DNA of 64,000 nt, from positions 1 to 64,000 of the forward strand of contig JAJTAY010000039.1 of NCBI GenBank assembly GCA_021287165.1. The letters run 5' to 3'. Of this stretch, positions 18,447 to 27,129 are shown one piece after another. How positions within the stretch are numbered: position 1 is the first letter of the stretch; every line of letters begins with the position of its first letter. Made by a program: the position numbers and the translations under genes. This stretch comes from Bacteroidia bacterium (GTDB taxonomy: Bacteria; Bacteroidota; Bacteroidia; Bacteroidales; F082). The notes under the pieces are model-generated. The model made no database searches and was not told where the DNA came from. It worked only from the letters and a program-made list of their open reading frames with translations.

Positions 18447-19228
18447 GTGTTTCAGTTGCAATAGCATTGCTGATTTCGGGGGTGATTGTGGGTTTCATCA
18501 ACACCCTGGCCGGAGGCGGTTCGGTTATTTCGCTTTCCTTGTTCATTTTTCTTGGACTGCCGGTGGATGTGGCCAATGGCACAAACCGCATTGCCATTGT
18601 GCTGCAAAACCTCAGCTCGGTGGGCACATTCAGGCGCAACAAGCTCATCGATTTCAAGTATGCCAACAAGCTTGCCATCCCGGCCGTAATTGGTTCCATT
18701 GCCGGAGCGCAGCTGGCTGTGGACATCGACAAAGCCCTCGTTGAGCGGATCTTCGCTGTGATGCTCGTAGTAGTAGCCGCTTTTATGTTCATCAATCCAA
18801 AGCATTACCTGCACGGCCAGCCCGGCAAACAAAATCAGAAAGTCAGTCCGCTGAGCATCTTTTTATTTTTCCTTATCGGGCTTTATGGTGGTTTCATTCA
18901 GGTGGGAGTGGGTTATTTTCTGCTTGCCGCGCTGGTGATGGGGGCAGGCCTCGATCTGGTGAAAGCCAATGCCATAAAGGTGTGGATTGTGTTGCTGTAC
19001 TCGCCGGTGGCGCTGGCCGTTTTCATGGCCAACGGGGCAGTGCACTGGGCCTACGGCCTGATGCACGGCCTTGGCAATATAGGCGGTGCGGTGCTGGCCA
19101 CGCATCTGGCGGTGCACAAGGGTGTCAATTTTGTGCGTTGGGTGATCATTGTGGTCATTGCCATTACCTCGGCCCAGCTTTTGGGACTCTACAACTTCAA
19201 TGCGCTCATTGCCTGGCTGATGGGTTAA
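18443..19228 (+). CDS. TSUP family permease (TauE/SafE type)
   Basis: A 261-residue membrane protein with about eight hydrophobic segments in two repeats. Each repeat begins with the family signature: GFINTLAGGGSVIS near residue 15 and GLYGGFIQVGVGY near residue 150. TSUP proteins export or import sulfite, sulfonates or other small anions. The start at 18443 overlaps the NhaC-like stop by 4 bp, so the two are translationally coupled. An upstream in-frame extension inside the NhaC gene is rejected. Substrate unknown. Confidence 0.9.
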   Translation: MSVSVAIALLISGVIVGFINTLAGGGSVISLSLFIFLGLPVDVANGTNRIAIVLQNLSSVGTFRRNKLIDFKYANKLAIPAVIGSIAGAQLAVDIDKALVERIFAVMLVVVAAFMFINPKHYLHGQPGKQNQKVSPLSIFLFFLIGLYGGFIQVGVGYFLLAALVMGAGLDLVKANAIKVWIVLLYSPVALAVFMANGAVHWAYGLMHGLGNIGGAVLATHLAVHKGVNFVRWVIIVVIAITSAQLLGLYNFNALIAWLMG

Positions 19229-19266
19229 AAGCTGCCGGTCTCAGGTTCAGCTTGCCCGTCATTGCT

Positions 19267-19274
19267 TACCTTTG
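19267..19274 (+). promoter_or_regulatory. -7 box TACCTTTG for gltX
   Basis: TACCTTTG followed by CAGCCC lies 20 bp before the gltX start. It is almost the same as the box in front of the SulP gene (TAACTTTG-CAGCCC). The predicted transcript start is near 19281, giving a short leader. No clear -33 TTG. Confidence 0.45.
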
Positions 19275-19294
19275 CAGCCCAAAATAAAGACTTT

Positions 19295-20827
19295 ATGACT
19301 CCGACCGTCAGGGTACGCTTTGCGCCCAGTCCAACCGGCCCGCTGCACATGGGCGGGGTGCGCACTGCTCTATACAACTACCTTTTTGCCCGTCAGCATG
19401 GCGGCACCATGATTTTGCGCATCGAAGACACCGACCAGACGCGCTATGTGCCCGGAGCTGAGGACTATATTATGGAAGCTTTAGCCTGGTGCGGCATACA
19501 TTTCGACGAAAGCCCGGCCAATGGTGGTCCGCACGCCCCATACCGCCAGAGCGAGCGCAAAGCCTTGTACAAGCAATTCAGCGATCGGCTGATTCAAAGC
19601 GGACATGCCTATTATGCCTTCGACACGCCCGAGGAGCTGGAGGCCTTGCGCAAAGCCGCAGAAGCCCGAAAAGAAACCTTTATCTACAATGCCGCAACCC
19701 GAAAAACGCTTCGCAACAGCCTCAATATGAGCGCTGAAGAGGTTGGAGCCCTCATAGCCGAAGGAACGCCTTTTGTGGTGCGTTTCAAAATACCGGAGCA
19801 CAGTGTGGTGGAAATGGACGACCTGATCAGGGGCAGGGTGGTGGTGAAAACAGAAACCTTAGACGACAAGGTGCTGTTCAAGTCGGACGGCATGCCAACC
19901 TACCACCTGGCCAATATTGTGGATGATCACCTCATGGAAATTACCCACGTGATCCGAGGCGAGGAGTGGCTGCCCTCGTTGCCCTTGCATGTACTTTTGT
20001 ATCAGGCCTTTGGATGGGAAGCTCCCCAGTTTGCCCACCTGCCTCTGCTGCTGAGGCCCGACGGCAACGGCAAGCTGAGCAAGCGCGATGGCGACAGACT
20101 GGGTTTTCCGGTGTTTCCGCTGGCCTGGACCGATCCCTTCACTGGCGAAAAGTCGTCGGGCTACCGCGAGGCGGGTTATTATCCTGTGGCCTTTGTGAAC
20201 ATGTTGGCCTTGTTGGGCTGGAACGCCGGCACCGAGCAGGAGATTTTCAGCATGGACGAGCTGGTGAAAGCCTTCAGCCTGGAGCGGGTGAGCAAATCGG
20301 GGGCAAGGTTCGACCCGGCCAAAACGCGCTGGTTCAACCAGCAGTATTTGCTCAAACGCAGCGAAGAGCAACTGGCAGAGGAGCTCAGAATAGTGCTGAA
20401 CAACAAGGGAATAAAAGCTGCGGATGACAAGCTCGTGCCCATTTGTCGCCTGATGAAGGAGAGGGTGCCTTTTGTGCACGAAATCTATGATGAAGGCAGG
20501 TTCTTTTTCGAAGCGCCCCAAAGCTACGATGAGCAGGTGGTAAAGAAACGCTGGAAGGAGGAAAGTGCGACCCAGATGCTACAGCTTGCAGCTGTGCTGG
20601 AGAAAGTAGCGGAATTCGAACCTGTGGCCCTTGATGCCCTGCTACAGCAATTCATCGCCGATAACGGCCTTAACACCGGTGCGGTGATGAATGCCCTGCG
20701 CCTGTTGCTGGTGGGGACATCAAAAGGACCACACCTGTCGGAAATCATGTGGATCATTGGAAGGGAGGAAACGCTAAAACGTATTTCTGCTGGCATAGCA
20801 CATTTATCTCAAATCACACAAAACTAA
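19295..20827 (+). CDS. gltX: Glutamate-tRNA ligase
   Basis: A 510-residue class I aminoacyl-tRNA synthetase that charges tRNA-Glu. The HIGH-type motif is in [13 protein letters not shown] near the N-terminus and the KMSKS-type motif in [11 protein letters not shown] near residue 255. Length and domain order fit bacterial GluRS of the Bacteroidota. The ATG at 19295 is used because the family starts directly before the first strand; the in-frame codon at 19262 lies upstream of the promoter box. It heads a tight cluster with folB and a CWC protein, with gaps of 4 bp. Confidence 0.96.
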   Translation: MTPTVRVRFAPSPTGPLHMGGVRTALYNYLFARQHGGTMILRIEDTDQTRYVPGAEDYIMEALAWCGIHFDESPANGGPHAPYRQSERKALYKQFSDRLIQSGHAYYAFDTPEELEALRKAAEARKETFIYNAATRKTLRNSLNMSAEEVGALIAEGTPFVVRFKIPEHSVVEMDDLIRGRVVVKTETLDDKVLFKSDGMPTYHLANIVDDHLMEITHVIRGEEWLPSLPLHVLLYQAFGWEAPQFAHLPLLLRPDGNGKLSKRDGDRLGFPVFPLAWTDPFTGEKSSGYREAGYYPVAFVNMLALLGWNAGTEQEIFSMDELVKAFSLERVSKSGARFDPAKTRWFNQQYLLKRSEEQLAEELRIVLNNKGIKAADDKLVPICRLMKERVPFVHEIYDEGRFFFEAPQSYDEQVVKKRWKEESATQMLQLAAVLEKVAEFEPVALDALLQQFIADNGLNTGAVMNALRLLLVGTSKGPHLSEIMWIIGREETLKRISAGIAHLSQITQN

Positions 20828-20831
20828 GACA

Positions 20832-21182
20832 ATGTCGGTGATTTCAATCGAAGGAATGGAGTTTTATGCCTACCATGGCTGTTTTGCCGAGGAGCAACTC
20901 ATAGGTACCTGGTTTGTGGTGGATTTGTTTCTGGAGGTGGATACCACCATGGCCGAGCAAACTGATAATCTTCATGACACTGTGAACTATCTGGAGGTTT
21001 ATCAGCTAGTTAAGAAGGAAATGGAAATCAACGCCAAACTGCTGGAGCATGTGGGAAGGCGCATTCTGGTTGCTGTGCATCAGGCTTTTCCGCAGGTGCA
21101 GCATGCCAGGGTGAAAGTGCGCAAGATGAACCCCCCGCTGGGAGGCAAGATGGATTTTGTAAGCCTTACCCTCGAAAGCTAA
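20832..21182 (+). CDS. folB: Dihydroneopterin aldolase
   Basis: A 116-residue cytoplasmic enzyme of folate synthesis, converting dihydroneopterin to hydroxymethyl-dihydropterin and glycolaldehyde. The N-terminal motif GMEFYAYHGCFAEEQLIG carries the catalytic Tyr/Glu region, and DTVNYLEVYQLV plus LLEHVGRRI fit the FolB family. The conserved C-terminal Lys region (VKVRKMNPPLGG) is present. It starts 4 bp after gltX and ends 4 bp before the CWC gene. Confidence 0.93.
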   Translation: MSVISIEGMEFYAYHGCFAEEQLIGTWFVVDLFLEVDTTMAEQTDNLHDTVNYLEVYQLVKKEMEINAKLLEHVGRRILVAVHQAFPQVQHARVKVRKMNPPLGGKMDFVSLTLES

Positions 21183-21186
21183 GCTG

Positions 21187-21402
21187 ATGGAAAAGCGTTT
21201 GCTTACCGAGCCCGATGTATGCCCGCGCTGCGGCGGGGCTTTTCACTGCAGTAAGTCGGCCCGATGCTGGTGCTTTGAGGTGCAAACCACGCCCGAGGTG
21301 CTTGAATATGTGCAGCAACGCTGGGAAAAATGCCTATGTCCGGCCTGTCTTGCAGAGGTTTCGAAGGCCAGGGGCAATGCAACCGGATCAGAGCTTGCAT
21401 AA
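21187..21402 (+). CDS. Cysteine-rich CWC family protein
   Basis: A 71-residue protein with eight cysteines (residues 12, 15, 21, 27, 29, 49, 51 and 54) in the order CxxC, C, CWC, CLCxxC. This is the hallmark of the small CWC family, likely a metal-binding protein. Biochemical role unknown. Third gene of the gltX-folB cluster, with no separate promoter seen. Confidence 0.82.
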   Translation: MEKRLLTEPDVCPRCGGAFHCSKSARCWCFEVQTTPEVLEYVQQRWEKCLCPACLAEVSKARGNATGSELA

Positions 21403-21411
21403 AAAATTATA

Positions 21412-21499
21412 TGGCGTATGGCGTGTTTTTTTAACGGTTTGGCGTAGTCTGCAGACTATGCCAAACGTATAATGTAAAGCAGACACGCTAATTACGCCA
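21412..21499. repeat. Nested palindromic repeat, copy 1
   Basis: The core is TTTGGCGTAGTCTG joined to its complement, with one G-T type mismatch, centred near 21450/21451. Outer arms TGGCGT (21412-21417) and GCGTG (21421-21425) pair with ACGCCA (21494-21499) and CACGC (21484-21488). The same core occurs at 35378-35423 in perfect form. It lies in non-coding DNA behind the CWC gene. It could be a REP-type element, a terminator, or both. Confidence 0.8.
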
Positions 21500-21578
21500 A
21501 AAGAAATGTTTTGCGATAAGTGCTAAGTAACATCAAATCAGTGCTAAATGTCATTAATGCATGCAATACGATTTCACA

Positions 21579-21609
21579 TTTGTCCTTTGAGCGAAAAGTC
21601 GTAACTTTG
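21579..21609 (+). promoter_or_regulatory. Promoter of tRNA-Cys (TTTG-N19-TAACTTTG)
   Basis: TTTG at 21579-21582 and TAACTTTG at 21602-21609 are separated by 19 bp, the spacing expected for a Bacteroidota -33/-7 promoter. The tRNA begins 12 bp downstream, so the leader is only a few nucleotides. This is the best full match seen in the window. Confidence 0.7.
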
Positions 21610-21620
21610 CGCACCCAAAC

Positions 21621-21694
21621 GGTCCCGTGGCCGAGGGGCTAGGCACCGGTCTGCAAAACCGTCTACAGCGGTTCGACTCCGCTCGGGACCTCCA
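21621..21694 (+). tRNA. tRNA-Cys (GCA)
   Basis: Cloverleaf with a 7-bp acceptor stem (GGTCCCG / CGGGACC), anticodon loop CTGCAAA giving GCA, and T-loop GTTCGACTC. T is the discriminator base at 21691 and CCA is encoded at 21692-21694. Confidence 0.95.
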
Positions 21695-21700
21695 AAAAAG

Positions 21701-21741
21701 AAACCAGCACACCTCTTGATGCGCTGGTTTTTTGTTTTTTG
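21701..21741. terminator. Terminator between tRNA-Cys and tRNA-Thr
   Basis: AAACCAGC (21701-21708) pairs with GCTGGTTT (21723-21730), followed by a T-rich tract to 21740. The A-rich upstream flank gives a T-run on the minus strand as well, so it can serve both convergent tRNA genes. Confidence 0.75.
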
Positions 21742-21814
21742 AGCCTTCCACGGGACTCGAACCCGCGACCTGCTCATTACGAGTGAGCTGCTCTACCGGC
21801 TGAGCTAAGAAGGC
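21742..21814 (-). tRNA. tRNA-Thr (CGT)
   Basis: Reading the minus strand, the acceptor GCCTTCT pairs with GGAAGGC (one T-G pair). The D-arm is AGCTCAGCCGGTAGAGC, the anticodon loop CTCGTAA gives CGT, and the T-arm contains GGTTCGAGTCC. 73 nt, discriminator T. CCA is not encoded. Confidence 0.93.
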
Positions 21815-21824
21815 CTGAGGCCTG

Positions 21825-21832
21825 CAAAGTTA
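21825..21832 (-). promoter_or_regulatory. -7 box TAACTTTG for tRNA-Thr
   Basis: CAAAGTTA on plus reads TAACTTTG on minus, 10 bp upstream of the tRNA 5' end. The predicted start is near 21818, so the primary transcript would have a leader of only about 4 nt. Confidence 0.55.
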
Positions 21833-21865
21833 AAACAATTCAACGATTAGGGAGATAGCATAGCC

Positions 21866-22324
21866 TTATTCTTCCTCCGGATAATGCTTCACCATTTTAT
21901 CAATAAGAGCCTCAAGCAACCGTTTTAGCTCGATCAGAGATGCGGGTTCAAAGTCGAAATCCATTAGGCCCTTAGCAAGGTTTTCCGGAATAAGGGCGGC
22001 TTTATGCCTAAGTTGATCCCCATGCTCAGTCAGGCTCACAACTACCTTACGCTCATCGCTTTCGTCGCGTCGCCGCCTGATTAGCCCTTGTGCCTCGAGT
22101 CGCTTAAGCAAAGGGGTGAGGGTATTGGTGTTTAGAATTAGTCGACGGCTGATGTCGCCGACAGGCTGAGTACCATGTTCCCAAAGCACCATCAGCACCA
22201 GATATTGAGGATAGGTGACGCCCAATTTTTCGAGCAAAGGCTGGTATTGTCTGATAATCAGACGCGATGCCGCATAAACCGGAAAGCATATTTGGTTGTC
22301 AAGCTTCAATTGTTCATATTCCAT
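21866..22324 (-). CDS. MarR family regulator, OhrR-like redox sensor
   Basis: A 152-residue winged-helix regulator. The N-terminal LDNQICFPVYAASR matches the OhrR subgroup, in which this single Cys (residue 13 here) is oxidised by organic peroxides to release DNA. The winged helix lies at about 50-110 (VGDISRRLILNTNTLTPLLK, LIRRRRDESDERKVVVSLTE). The start at 22324 removes an extension overlapping gpx. It lies 10 bp after the glutathione peroxidase gene and probably controls the shared promoter through the two palindromes at 22844-22890. No Ohr gene is nearby; gpx takes that place. Confidence 0.87.
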   Translation of the reverse strand: MEYEQLKLDNQICFPVYAASRLIIRQYQPLLEKLGVTYPQYLVLMVLWEHGTQPVGDISRRLILNTNTLTPLLKRLEAQGLIRRRRDESDERKVVVSLTEHGDQLRHKAALIPENLAKGLMDFDFEPASLIELKRLLEALIDKMVKHYPEEE

Positions 22325-22334
22325 ATAATTGATA

Positions 22335-22829
22335 TCATTTTGAGGGAAGATACTTTTGCAAATATGATTCAATTTTTTCCGGTGTGGTGGCCGGAGAAAA
22401 ACGTTTTACAGGCCTTCCCTTTGCGTCGATGAGGAATTTTGTAAAATTCCATTTGATTTTGCTGCCAAAAAGCCCGGGAAGTTCTTTTTTCAGGTACTTA
22501 AAAATCGGGTGGGCATCAGGACCATTCACCTCTACTTTGGCAAACATAGGGAAGGTCACGCCATAATTGATCTGGCAGAATTCGGCAATCTCATGCTCAT
22601 CATCAGGGTCCTGATTGGCAAACTGATTACAAGGGAAGCCCAAAATTATCAGTCCCTTATCGCGATACTTCCGGTGAAGTTTTTCAAGGCCCTCGAACTG
22701 TGGCGTGAGGCCGCATTTGCTTGCTGTGTTGACAACAAGAATTGTCTTGCCTTCAAACAGGTTCATCTTGATTTCCTTACCGTCGATTGCTAAGGCAGAA
22801 AAGTTGTGAAAGTGAGAAGGAGTGTTCAT
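22335..22829 (-). CDS. Glutathione peroxidase family thiol peroxidase
   Basis: A 164-residue thioredoxin-fold peroxidase. The peroxidatic Cys39 is in NTASKCGLTPQ (Cys instead of selenocysteine). GFPCNQF and WNFTKFL supply the rest of the active site. A second cysteine (about residue 85, in EFCQINYGVTFPMF) sits where the resolving cysteine lies in thioredoxin-dependent members, so thioredoxin rather than glutathione is the likely reductant. The start at 22829 is chosen because the upstream extension runs through the operator and promoter. First gene of an operon with the OhrR-like regulator. Confidence 0.92.
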   Translation of the reverse strand: MNTPSHFHNFSALAIDGKEIKMNLFEGKTILVVNTASKCGLTPQFEGLEKLHRKYRDKGLIILGFPCNQFANQDPDDEHEIAEFCQINYGVTFPMFAKVEVNGPDAHPIFKYLKKELPGLFGSKIKWNFTKFLIDAKGRPVKRFSPATTPEKIESYLQKYLPSK

Positions 22830-22843
22830 GTCACATAAGATTA

Positions 22844-22890
22844 TATCGTACACGATACAAAAATAATATGAAAAATATCGTACGCGATAT
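22844..22890 (-). promoter_or_regulatory. Paired operator palindromes flanking the gpx promoter
   Basis: TATCG-TACA-CGATA (22844-22857) and ATATCG-TACG-CGATAT (22875-22890) share the TATCGTAC core. Their centres are 32 bp apart, about three helical turns, so they face the same side of the DNA. Between them, 22858-22865 reads TATTTTTG on the minus strand, a -7 box. The first palindrome covers the predicted start and the second the -33 region, an arrangement suited to repression by the adjacent MarR/OhrR-like protein. Confidence 0.75.
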
Positions 22891-23022
22891 AATTTAATGT
22901 TTTTTACGAACCATGAGTCGTTCAAAAGGAAAAAGACAACGCCCTTCAGCTATAGATGGTTCCAGGAAAAGTGGCCTCGCAGTTGAGTTAGGCGAGCCTG
23001 TTTGAAGGTTAAAGATTGAAAA

Positions 23023-24786
23023 TCAATCCTTATTGAAGGGCTTTATCTCCAGAAACAGTTCGTCGAGCTGGTGTTGGGCGATGGGCGAGGGGGCGTCGAT
23101 CATGGTATCGCGGCCTGCGTTGTTTTTTGGGAAGGCGATAAAGTCGCGAATGGAGTCGTAGCCGGCCATCAGGGCTGATAGGCGGTCGAAGCCGAAGGCG
23201 ATGCCGCCATGGGGTGGTGCGCCATATTCGAAGGCGTTGAGCAGGAAGCCGAACTGGCTGAGGGCTTCTTCTGGGGTGAAGCCCAGCAGCGCAAACATTT
23301 TGTTCTGCAGGCTGCGGTCGTGAATACGAATTGAACCACCGCCAATTTCTACGCCATTGATAACCAGGTCGTAGGCATTGGCGCGCACTTGGCTGGGATT
23401 GCTGTCGAGCAGGTGGATGTCTTCGGGTTTTGGCGAGGTAAAAGGATGGTGCATGGCAAAATAGCGACCACTTGTTTCATCCCATTCGAGCAAGGGGAAG
23501 TCAGTTACCCACAATGTTTTGTAATGGTCGGGATTTCGCAGACCAAGGCGGTTGCCCATTTCGAGGCGGAGTTCGTTGAGTTGTTTGCGCACCTTATTGG
23601 TATCGCCTGAAAGGATGAGCATGAGGTCGCCGGGTTTGGCGCCGAAGGTTTCGGCCCAGGATTTAAGCTGTTCTTCGTTGAAGAATTTATCTACTGAGGA
23701 TTTAAGGCTGCCGTCGTGGTTGTATTTCACATACACCAGGCCTTTGGCGCCAATCTGGGGTTTTTTGACAAACTCGGTGAGTTCGTCGAGCTGTTTGCGG
23801 CTGTATTCGGCGCAGCCTTCGGCATTGATGCCCACGACCAGTTCGGCCTGGTCGAACACGGCAAAGCCTTTGTTTTTGGCCAGATGGTTGAGTTCGACAA
23901 AGGGCATACCGAAGCGCAGGTCGGGTTTATCGGAGCCGTACAGTTTCGTGGCGGTGGCGTAGTCCATACGTTCAAACGGGCCGGGATCGAAGCCTTTCAC
24001 CTGACGGAAGAGGTGGCGGGTGAGTCCTTCGAAGGTGTTAAGCACGTCTTCCTGAGTCACGAAGGCCATTTCGCAGTCGATCTGGGTGAATTCGGGCTGA
24101 CGGTCGGCGCGCAGGTCTTCGTCGCGGAAGCAGCGCACAATCTGGAAGTAGCGGTCGTAGCCGGCCACCATCAGGATTTGTTTGAAGGTTTGGGGCGATT
24201 GCGGCAGGGCGTAAAACTCGCCAGGGTTCATGCGCGAGGGCACCACAAAGTCGCGTGCACCTTCGGGGGTCGATTTGATGAGGTAAGGTGTTTCTATTTC
24301 GAGGAAACCCTGGCTGTCCATGTAGCGGCGTGTTTCGAAAGCCAGGCGGTGACGCAGCTCGAGGTTTTGGCGCAAGGGGTTGCGGCGCAGGTCGAGGTAG
24401 CGGTATTTCATGCGCAGTTCGTCGCCCCCGTCGCTTTTGTCTTCAATGGTGAAGGGTGGCGTTATGCTGGCGTTTAGCACCTCGATGCTGGTGGGAAGCA
24501 CTTCGATGTCGCCTGTGGGCAGTTGTGGATTTTTGGATGAGCGCTCCAGAACGGTGCCTTCCACGCGGATCACATATTCGCGGCCCAGGCTGCGTGCTGC
24601 TTGCATGAGTTCGGGGCTCGAAATACCCTCTTCGAGGATGATCTGGGTGATGCCGTAACGGTCGCGCAGGTCGATCCAGATGAGCGAGCCTTTGTCGCGC
24701 AGGCGCTGTACCCAGCCGCTGAGGGTTACTTTTTTGCCGGTATCGGCTATACGGAGTTCGCCGCAGGTGTGTGAACGGAAGTGCAT
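23023..24786 (-). CDS. aspS: Aspartate-tRNA ligase
   Basis: A 587-residue class II synthetase, the normal length for bacterial AspRS with the GAD insertion. The N-terminal OB-fold anticodon domain contains [20 protein letters not shown]. Class II motif 2 is in [20 protein letters not shown], and motif 3 in [16 protein letters not shown] near the C-terminus. It charges tRNA-Asp in the cytoplasm. It stands alone on the minus strand; a region with two palindromes lies 184-252 bp upstream. Confidence 0.97.
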   Translation of the reverse strand: MHFRSHTCGELRIADTGKKVTLSGWVQRLRDKGSLIWIDLRDRYGITQIILEEGISSPELMQAARSLGREYVIRVEGTVLERSSKNPQLPTGDIEVLPTSIEVLNASITPPFTIEDKSDGGDELRMKYRYLDLRRNPLRQNLELRHRLAFETRRYMDSQGFLEIETPYLIKSTPEGARDFVVPSRMNPGEFYALPQSPQTFKQILMVAGYDRYFQIVRCFRDEDLRADRQPEFTQIDCEMAFVTQEDVLNTFEGLTRHLFRQVKGFDPGPFERMDYATATKLYGSDKPDLRFGMPFVELNHLAKNKGFAVFDQAELVVGINAEGCAEYSRKQLDELTEFVKKPQIGAKGLVYVKYNHDGSLKSSVDKFFNEEQLKSWAETFGAKPGDLMLILSGDTNKVRKQLNELRLEMGNRLGLRNPDHYKTLWVTDFPLLEWDETSGRYFAMHHPFTSPKPEDIHLLDSNPSQVRANAYDLVINGVEIGGGSIRIHDRSLQNKMFALLGFTPEEALSQFGFLLNAFEYGAPPHGGIAFGFDRLSALMAGYDSIRDFIAFPKNNAGRDTMIDAPSPIAQHQLDELFLEIKPFNKD

Positions 24787-24969
24787 TGTGTTGAATGTAT
24801 TGCTTTCGGGGCGCGAAGATACGAAACTCGGTTCGGTGAATGGTCAGTGGTAAATAGTGAATGGCAGGGTATGCTTATTAAAGTACAGATAAAGAGTGTG
24901 TTATGGTTAATAATTTCCCTCAGTCCTGCTGAACCTTAATAATCCAATAATTATAACTGACGATTATTT

Positions 24970-25038
24970 ATTACCAATGTAATTGATAAATTCCTTTACT
25001 GCAACCGACTCCTTATAAAACTATATTACATTGGTAAT
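24970..25038. promoter_or_regulatory. Two ATTAC-N4-GTAAT palindromes, possible operator pair
   Basis: The 14-bp sequence ATTACCAATGTAAT (24970-24983) recurs inverted as ATTACATTGGTAAT (25025-25038). Each copy is itself a dyad ATTAC-N4-GTAAT, with centres 55 bp apart. The 281-bp AT-rich interval lies between the methyltransferase stop and aspS, both on the minus strand. It could be an operator pair or a long stem with a 41-nt loop. No regulator is identified. Confidence 0.45.
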
Positions 25039-25067
25039 TAATAACATACGTTTTACAACCCTTGAAA

Positions 25068-25712
25068 TTAGCTGCATCGGGCCACCCAAACGCGGTAGCG
25101 AAAAATCAATTCGGTTTTTAGAATGGTGGTGTAAACAATCTCAAAACCGTTGGAAATGAGAAGTTTTTCGAATCCGCTGCGACTGAGCTGATGGGGATGG
25201 AGCACATCGAAAGGAAGCCAGCGGAAAATGTGATGAAGCATCTGCCAACGGTGTTCGTCAACTGAAACAACGATTGTGCCACCCTGTTTGCAGAGGCTGC
25301 GGAGGTTGCCCATAGCCCTAACGATGTCGTCCACATGATTGATCACATTAAGACAAAAAACAATGTCGTAAGGGTAGGTGGAAGAGAATTCCTCAGCTTT
25401 GGCCTGCAAGAAAAGCATTTTACCTTCATATTTCTGAAAGAAAGAGGGGAAATCCTGCTGGTATTTCTCAATCAGTGGGTCGACGGCAACAACATTACCG
25501 GGCAGAGCCATGAAAATGCCCGCAGGACCACAGCCAAGATCAAGGTAATTGCCATCAGGTTTAAGGGAAATGTTTTCGCCGATAGTGTCAAGGAAGGTTT
25601 TCCAGTAGTTTAGTTTCCACTGCAGGTATTCTTCGGACTCTTTTTTGCGCAGATACCAACGCCACCATCGCGACTCGAAATATTGTGCAGCTTTCCACTT
25701 CAGGCCGGGCAT
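25068..25712 (-). CDS. SAM-dependent methyltransferase (class I)
   Basis: A 214-residue Rossmann-fold methyltransferase. Motif I, YLDLGCGPAG, is at about residue 56, followed by the acidic VVAVDPL, and VFCLNVINHVDDIV as the motif IV/post region. An N-terminal basic, Trp-rich helix (WKAAQYFESRWWRWYLRKKE) may contact membranes or a partner. The acceptor substrate is unknown. It lies between aspS and the NtrB-like kinase on the same strand, 61 bp from the latter. Confidence 0.85.
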   Translation of the reverse strand: MPGLKWKAAQYFESRWWRWYLRKKESEEYLQWKLNYWKTFLDTIGENISLKPDGNYLDLGCGPAGIFMALPGNVVAVDPLIEKYQQDFPSFFQKYEGKMLFLQAKAEEFSSTYPYDIVFCLNVINHVDDIVRAMGNLRSLCKQGGTIVVSVDEHRWQMLHHIFRWLPFDVLHPHQLSRSGFEKLLISNGFEIVYTTILKTELIFRYRVWVARCS

Positions 25713-25773
25713 TCTTGTACGTTCTTTATCAATGCACTTATAAGTAATGGCTGCTTGAGCTTCTCCTTTTGGC

Positions 25774-27129
25774 TCAGAACATCAGCGTAAAAACCGTTCC
25801 TTCTTCGGGTTTCGATTTCACCGAAATGGCGCCTTTGTGCATTTGCATTATCTGGCGCGAGAGGCTTAGGCCTATGCCCGAGCCTTCTTTTTTACTGGTA
25901 AAGAACGGCATGAAGATTTTATCCATCAGGTCGGGTTTGATGCCATGGCCATTGTCGGCGATGTCGATGGTGATGCGGTTGTTCACGTTCTGACTGGCCA
26001 CGATGGAAATGTGCGGGTTTTCGCGTAATTTAACTGCATCTATGGCGTTGAGCATCAGATTAATAATTACCTGATCCACCAGATCGGGATCGGCCAGCAC
26101 CATCAGCTCGTCAGGAAACACCTGCCATTTGCATTGTATGTTGTGGGTCTCAAGCTTTGGTCGAAGCAGCTCGGAAGCCCGCACAAAGAGATCTTTTACA
26201 GGGAAGTAGCGGAAATTGGGTTTGGGTATTCGGGTCAAATTTCGGTACACTTCCACAAAATTGAGCAGGCCGCGGCTGCGCGAACCGATGGTGGTCACGG
26301 CGGCGCTGATGCTCTCGAGGTCTTCGCTGTCGAGCTCCTGCAGCCGGCTTTCGCCGGTTTCGGGGTCGGTAATCATTTCCTGAATGGTGGAAGTGAGCGA
26401 GCTTATGGGTGTGATAGAGTTCATGATTTCGTGGGTGAGCACCCTTATCAGTCGTTGCCAGCTTTCAATCTCCTTGTCTTCCAGTTCGGGATGAATATTC
26501 TGAAGCGAAACCAGCACATAGGTTTCTCCCCTCATTCTGAACTCAGTGGCGTTGATGGATAGCTGTATCAGCTCGTCTTCGAGAAACACTTTTACGAGCA
26601 ACTTGTCGCCCGCCTGCATCCGAAGCAGCATTTCGGGCAGGTCGTCCTTAACCGCAGATAGTTCCTGAATGCTGCGCAAATGGCTCAGCCTCAGCATTTT
26701 TTTTATGGCGTTGTTGAACACATCCACTTTGCCGTCGCGCCTGAAAACAATGATGCCTATGCTAACATGCTGCACCACGGTAAGCAGGTAGTTGAAATGT
26801 TCTTCCTTTTCGGCGCGGTTGGTTTTGAAGGCCTCGATCACCTGATTGAATTCATGATTGAGTTCGGCAAAGCTTTTTCCAAGACCTTCGTCGGTAAAGT
26901 TGGCCGAAAAATCGGAATGCCTTATACTGGCAAAGAAGCGGGCAAGTCTGTTGTTGGTTTTTTCGAGGTAGAGGATGAGGGATGCAGTTTGGAGCAATAC
27001 GAAAAGCAGGAGCACGATGGTGCTGATCATATAGCCTTCCCTGCTCCAGATGAGCGATATGGCGATAAGGCTGGCCAGCAGGAGCAATACCCTGAGGATG
27101 ATCTGCAGACGGAAGTGTCTAAAAACCAT
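25774..27129 (-). CDS. NtrB-type sensor histidine kinase
   Basis: A 451-residue membrane kinase. Two hydrophobic segments at about 10-30 and 35-55 lead into a linker, a PAS-like domain (about 115-215), a HisKA domain with LTHEIMNSITPISSL carrying the phospho-His, and a HATPase (NLMLNAIDAV N box, DNGHGIKPD, GSGIGLSLSRQ). The start at 27129 overlaps the end of the response regulator by 11 bp. An ATG at 27213 would overlap further and lacks support. It probably phosphorylates the adjacent sigma-54 regulator. Confidence 0.9.
   Translation of the reverse strand: MVFRHFRLQIILRVLLLLASLIAISLIWSREGYMISTIVLLLFVLLQTASLILYLEKTNNRLARFFASIRHSDFSANFTDEGLGKSFAELNHEFNQVIEAFKTNRAEKEEHFNYLLTVVQHVSIGIIVFRRDGKVDVFNNAIKKMLRLSHLRSIQELSAVKDDLPEMLLRMQAGDKLLVKVFLEDELIQLSINATEFRMRGETYVLVSLQNIHPELEDKEIESWQRLIRVLTHEIMNSITPISSLTSTIQEMITDPETGESRLQELDSEDLESISAAVTTIGSRSRGLLNFVEVYRNLTRIPKPNFRYFPVKDLFVRASELLRPKLETHNIQCKWQVFPDELMVLADPDLVDQVIINLMLNAIDAVKLRENPHISIVASQNVNNRITIDIADNGHGIKPDLMDKIFMPFFTSKKEGSGIGLSLSRQIMQMHKGAISVKSKPEEGTVFTLMF

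Noticed and set aside
23716..24477. 253-codon open frame antisense to aspS
   Set aside because: Opposite a highly conserved synthetase with all motifs; no independent support.
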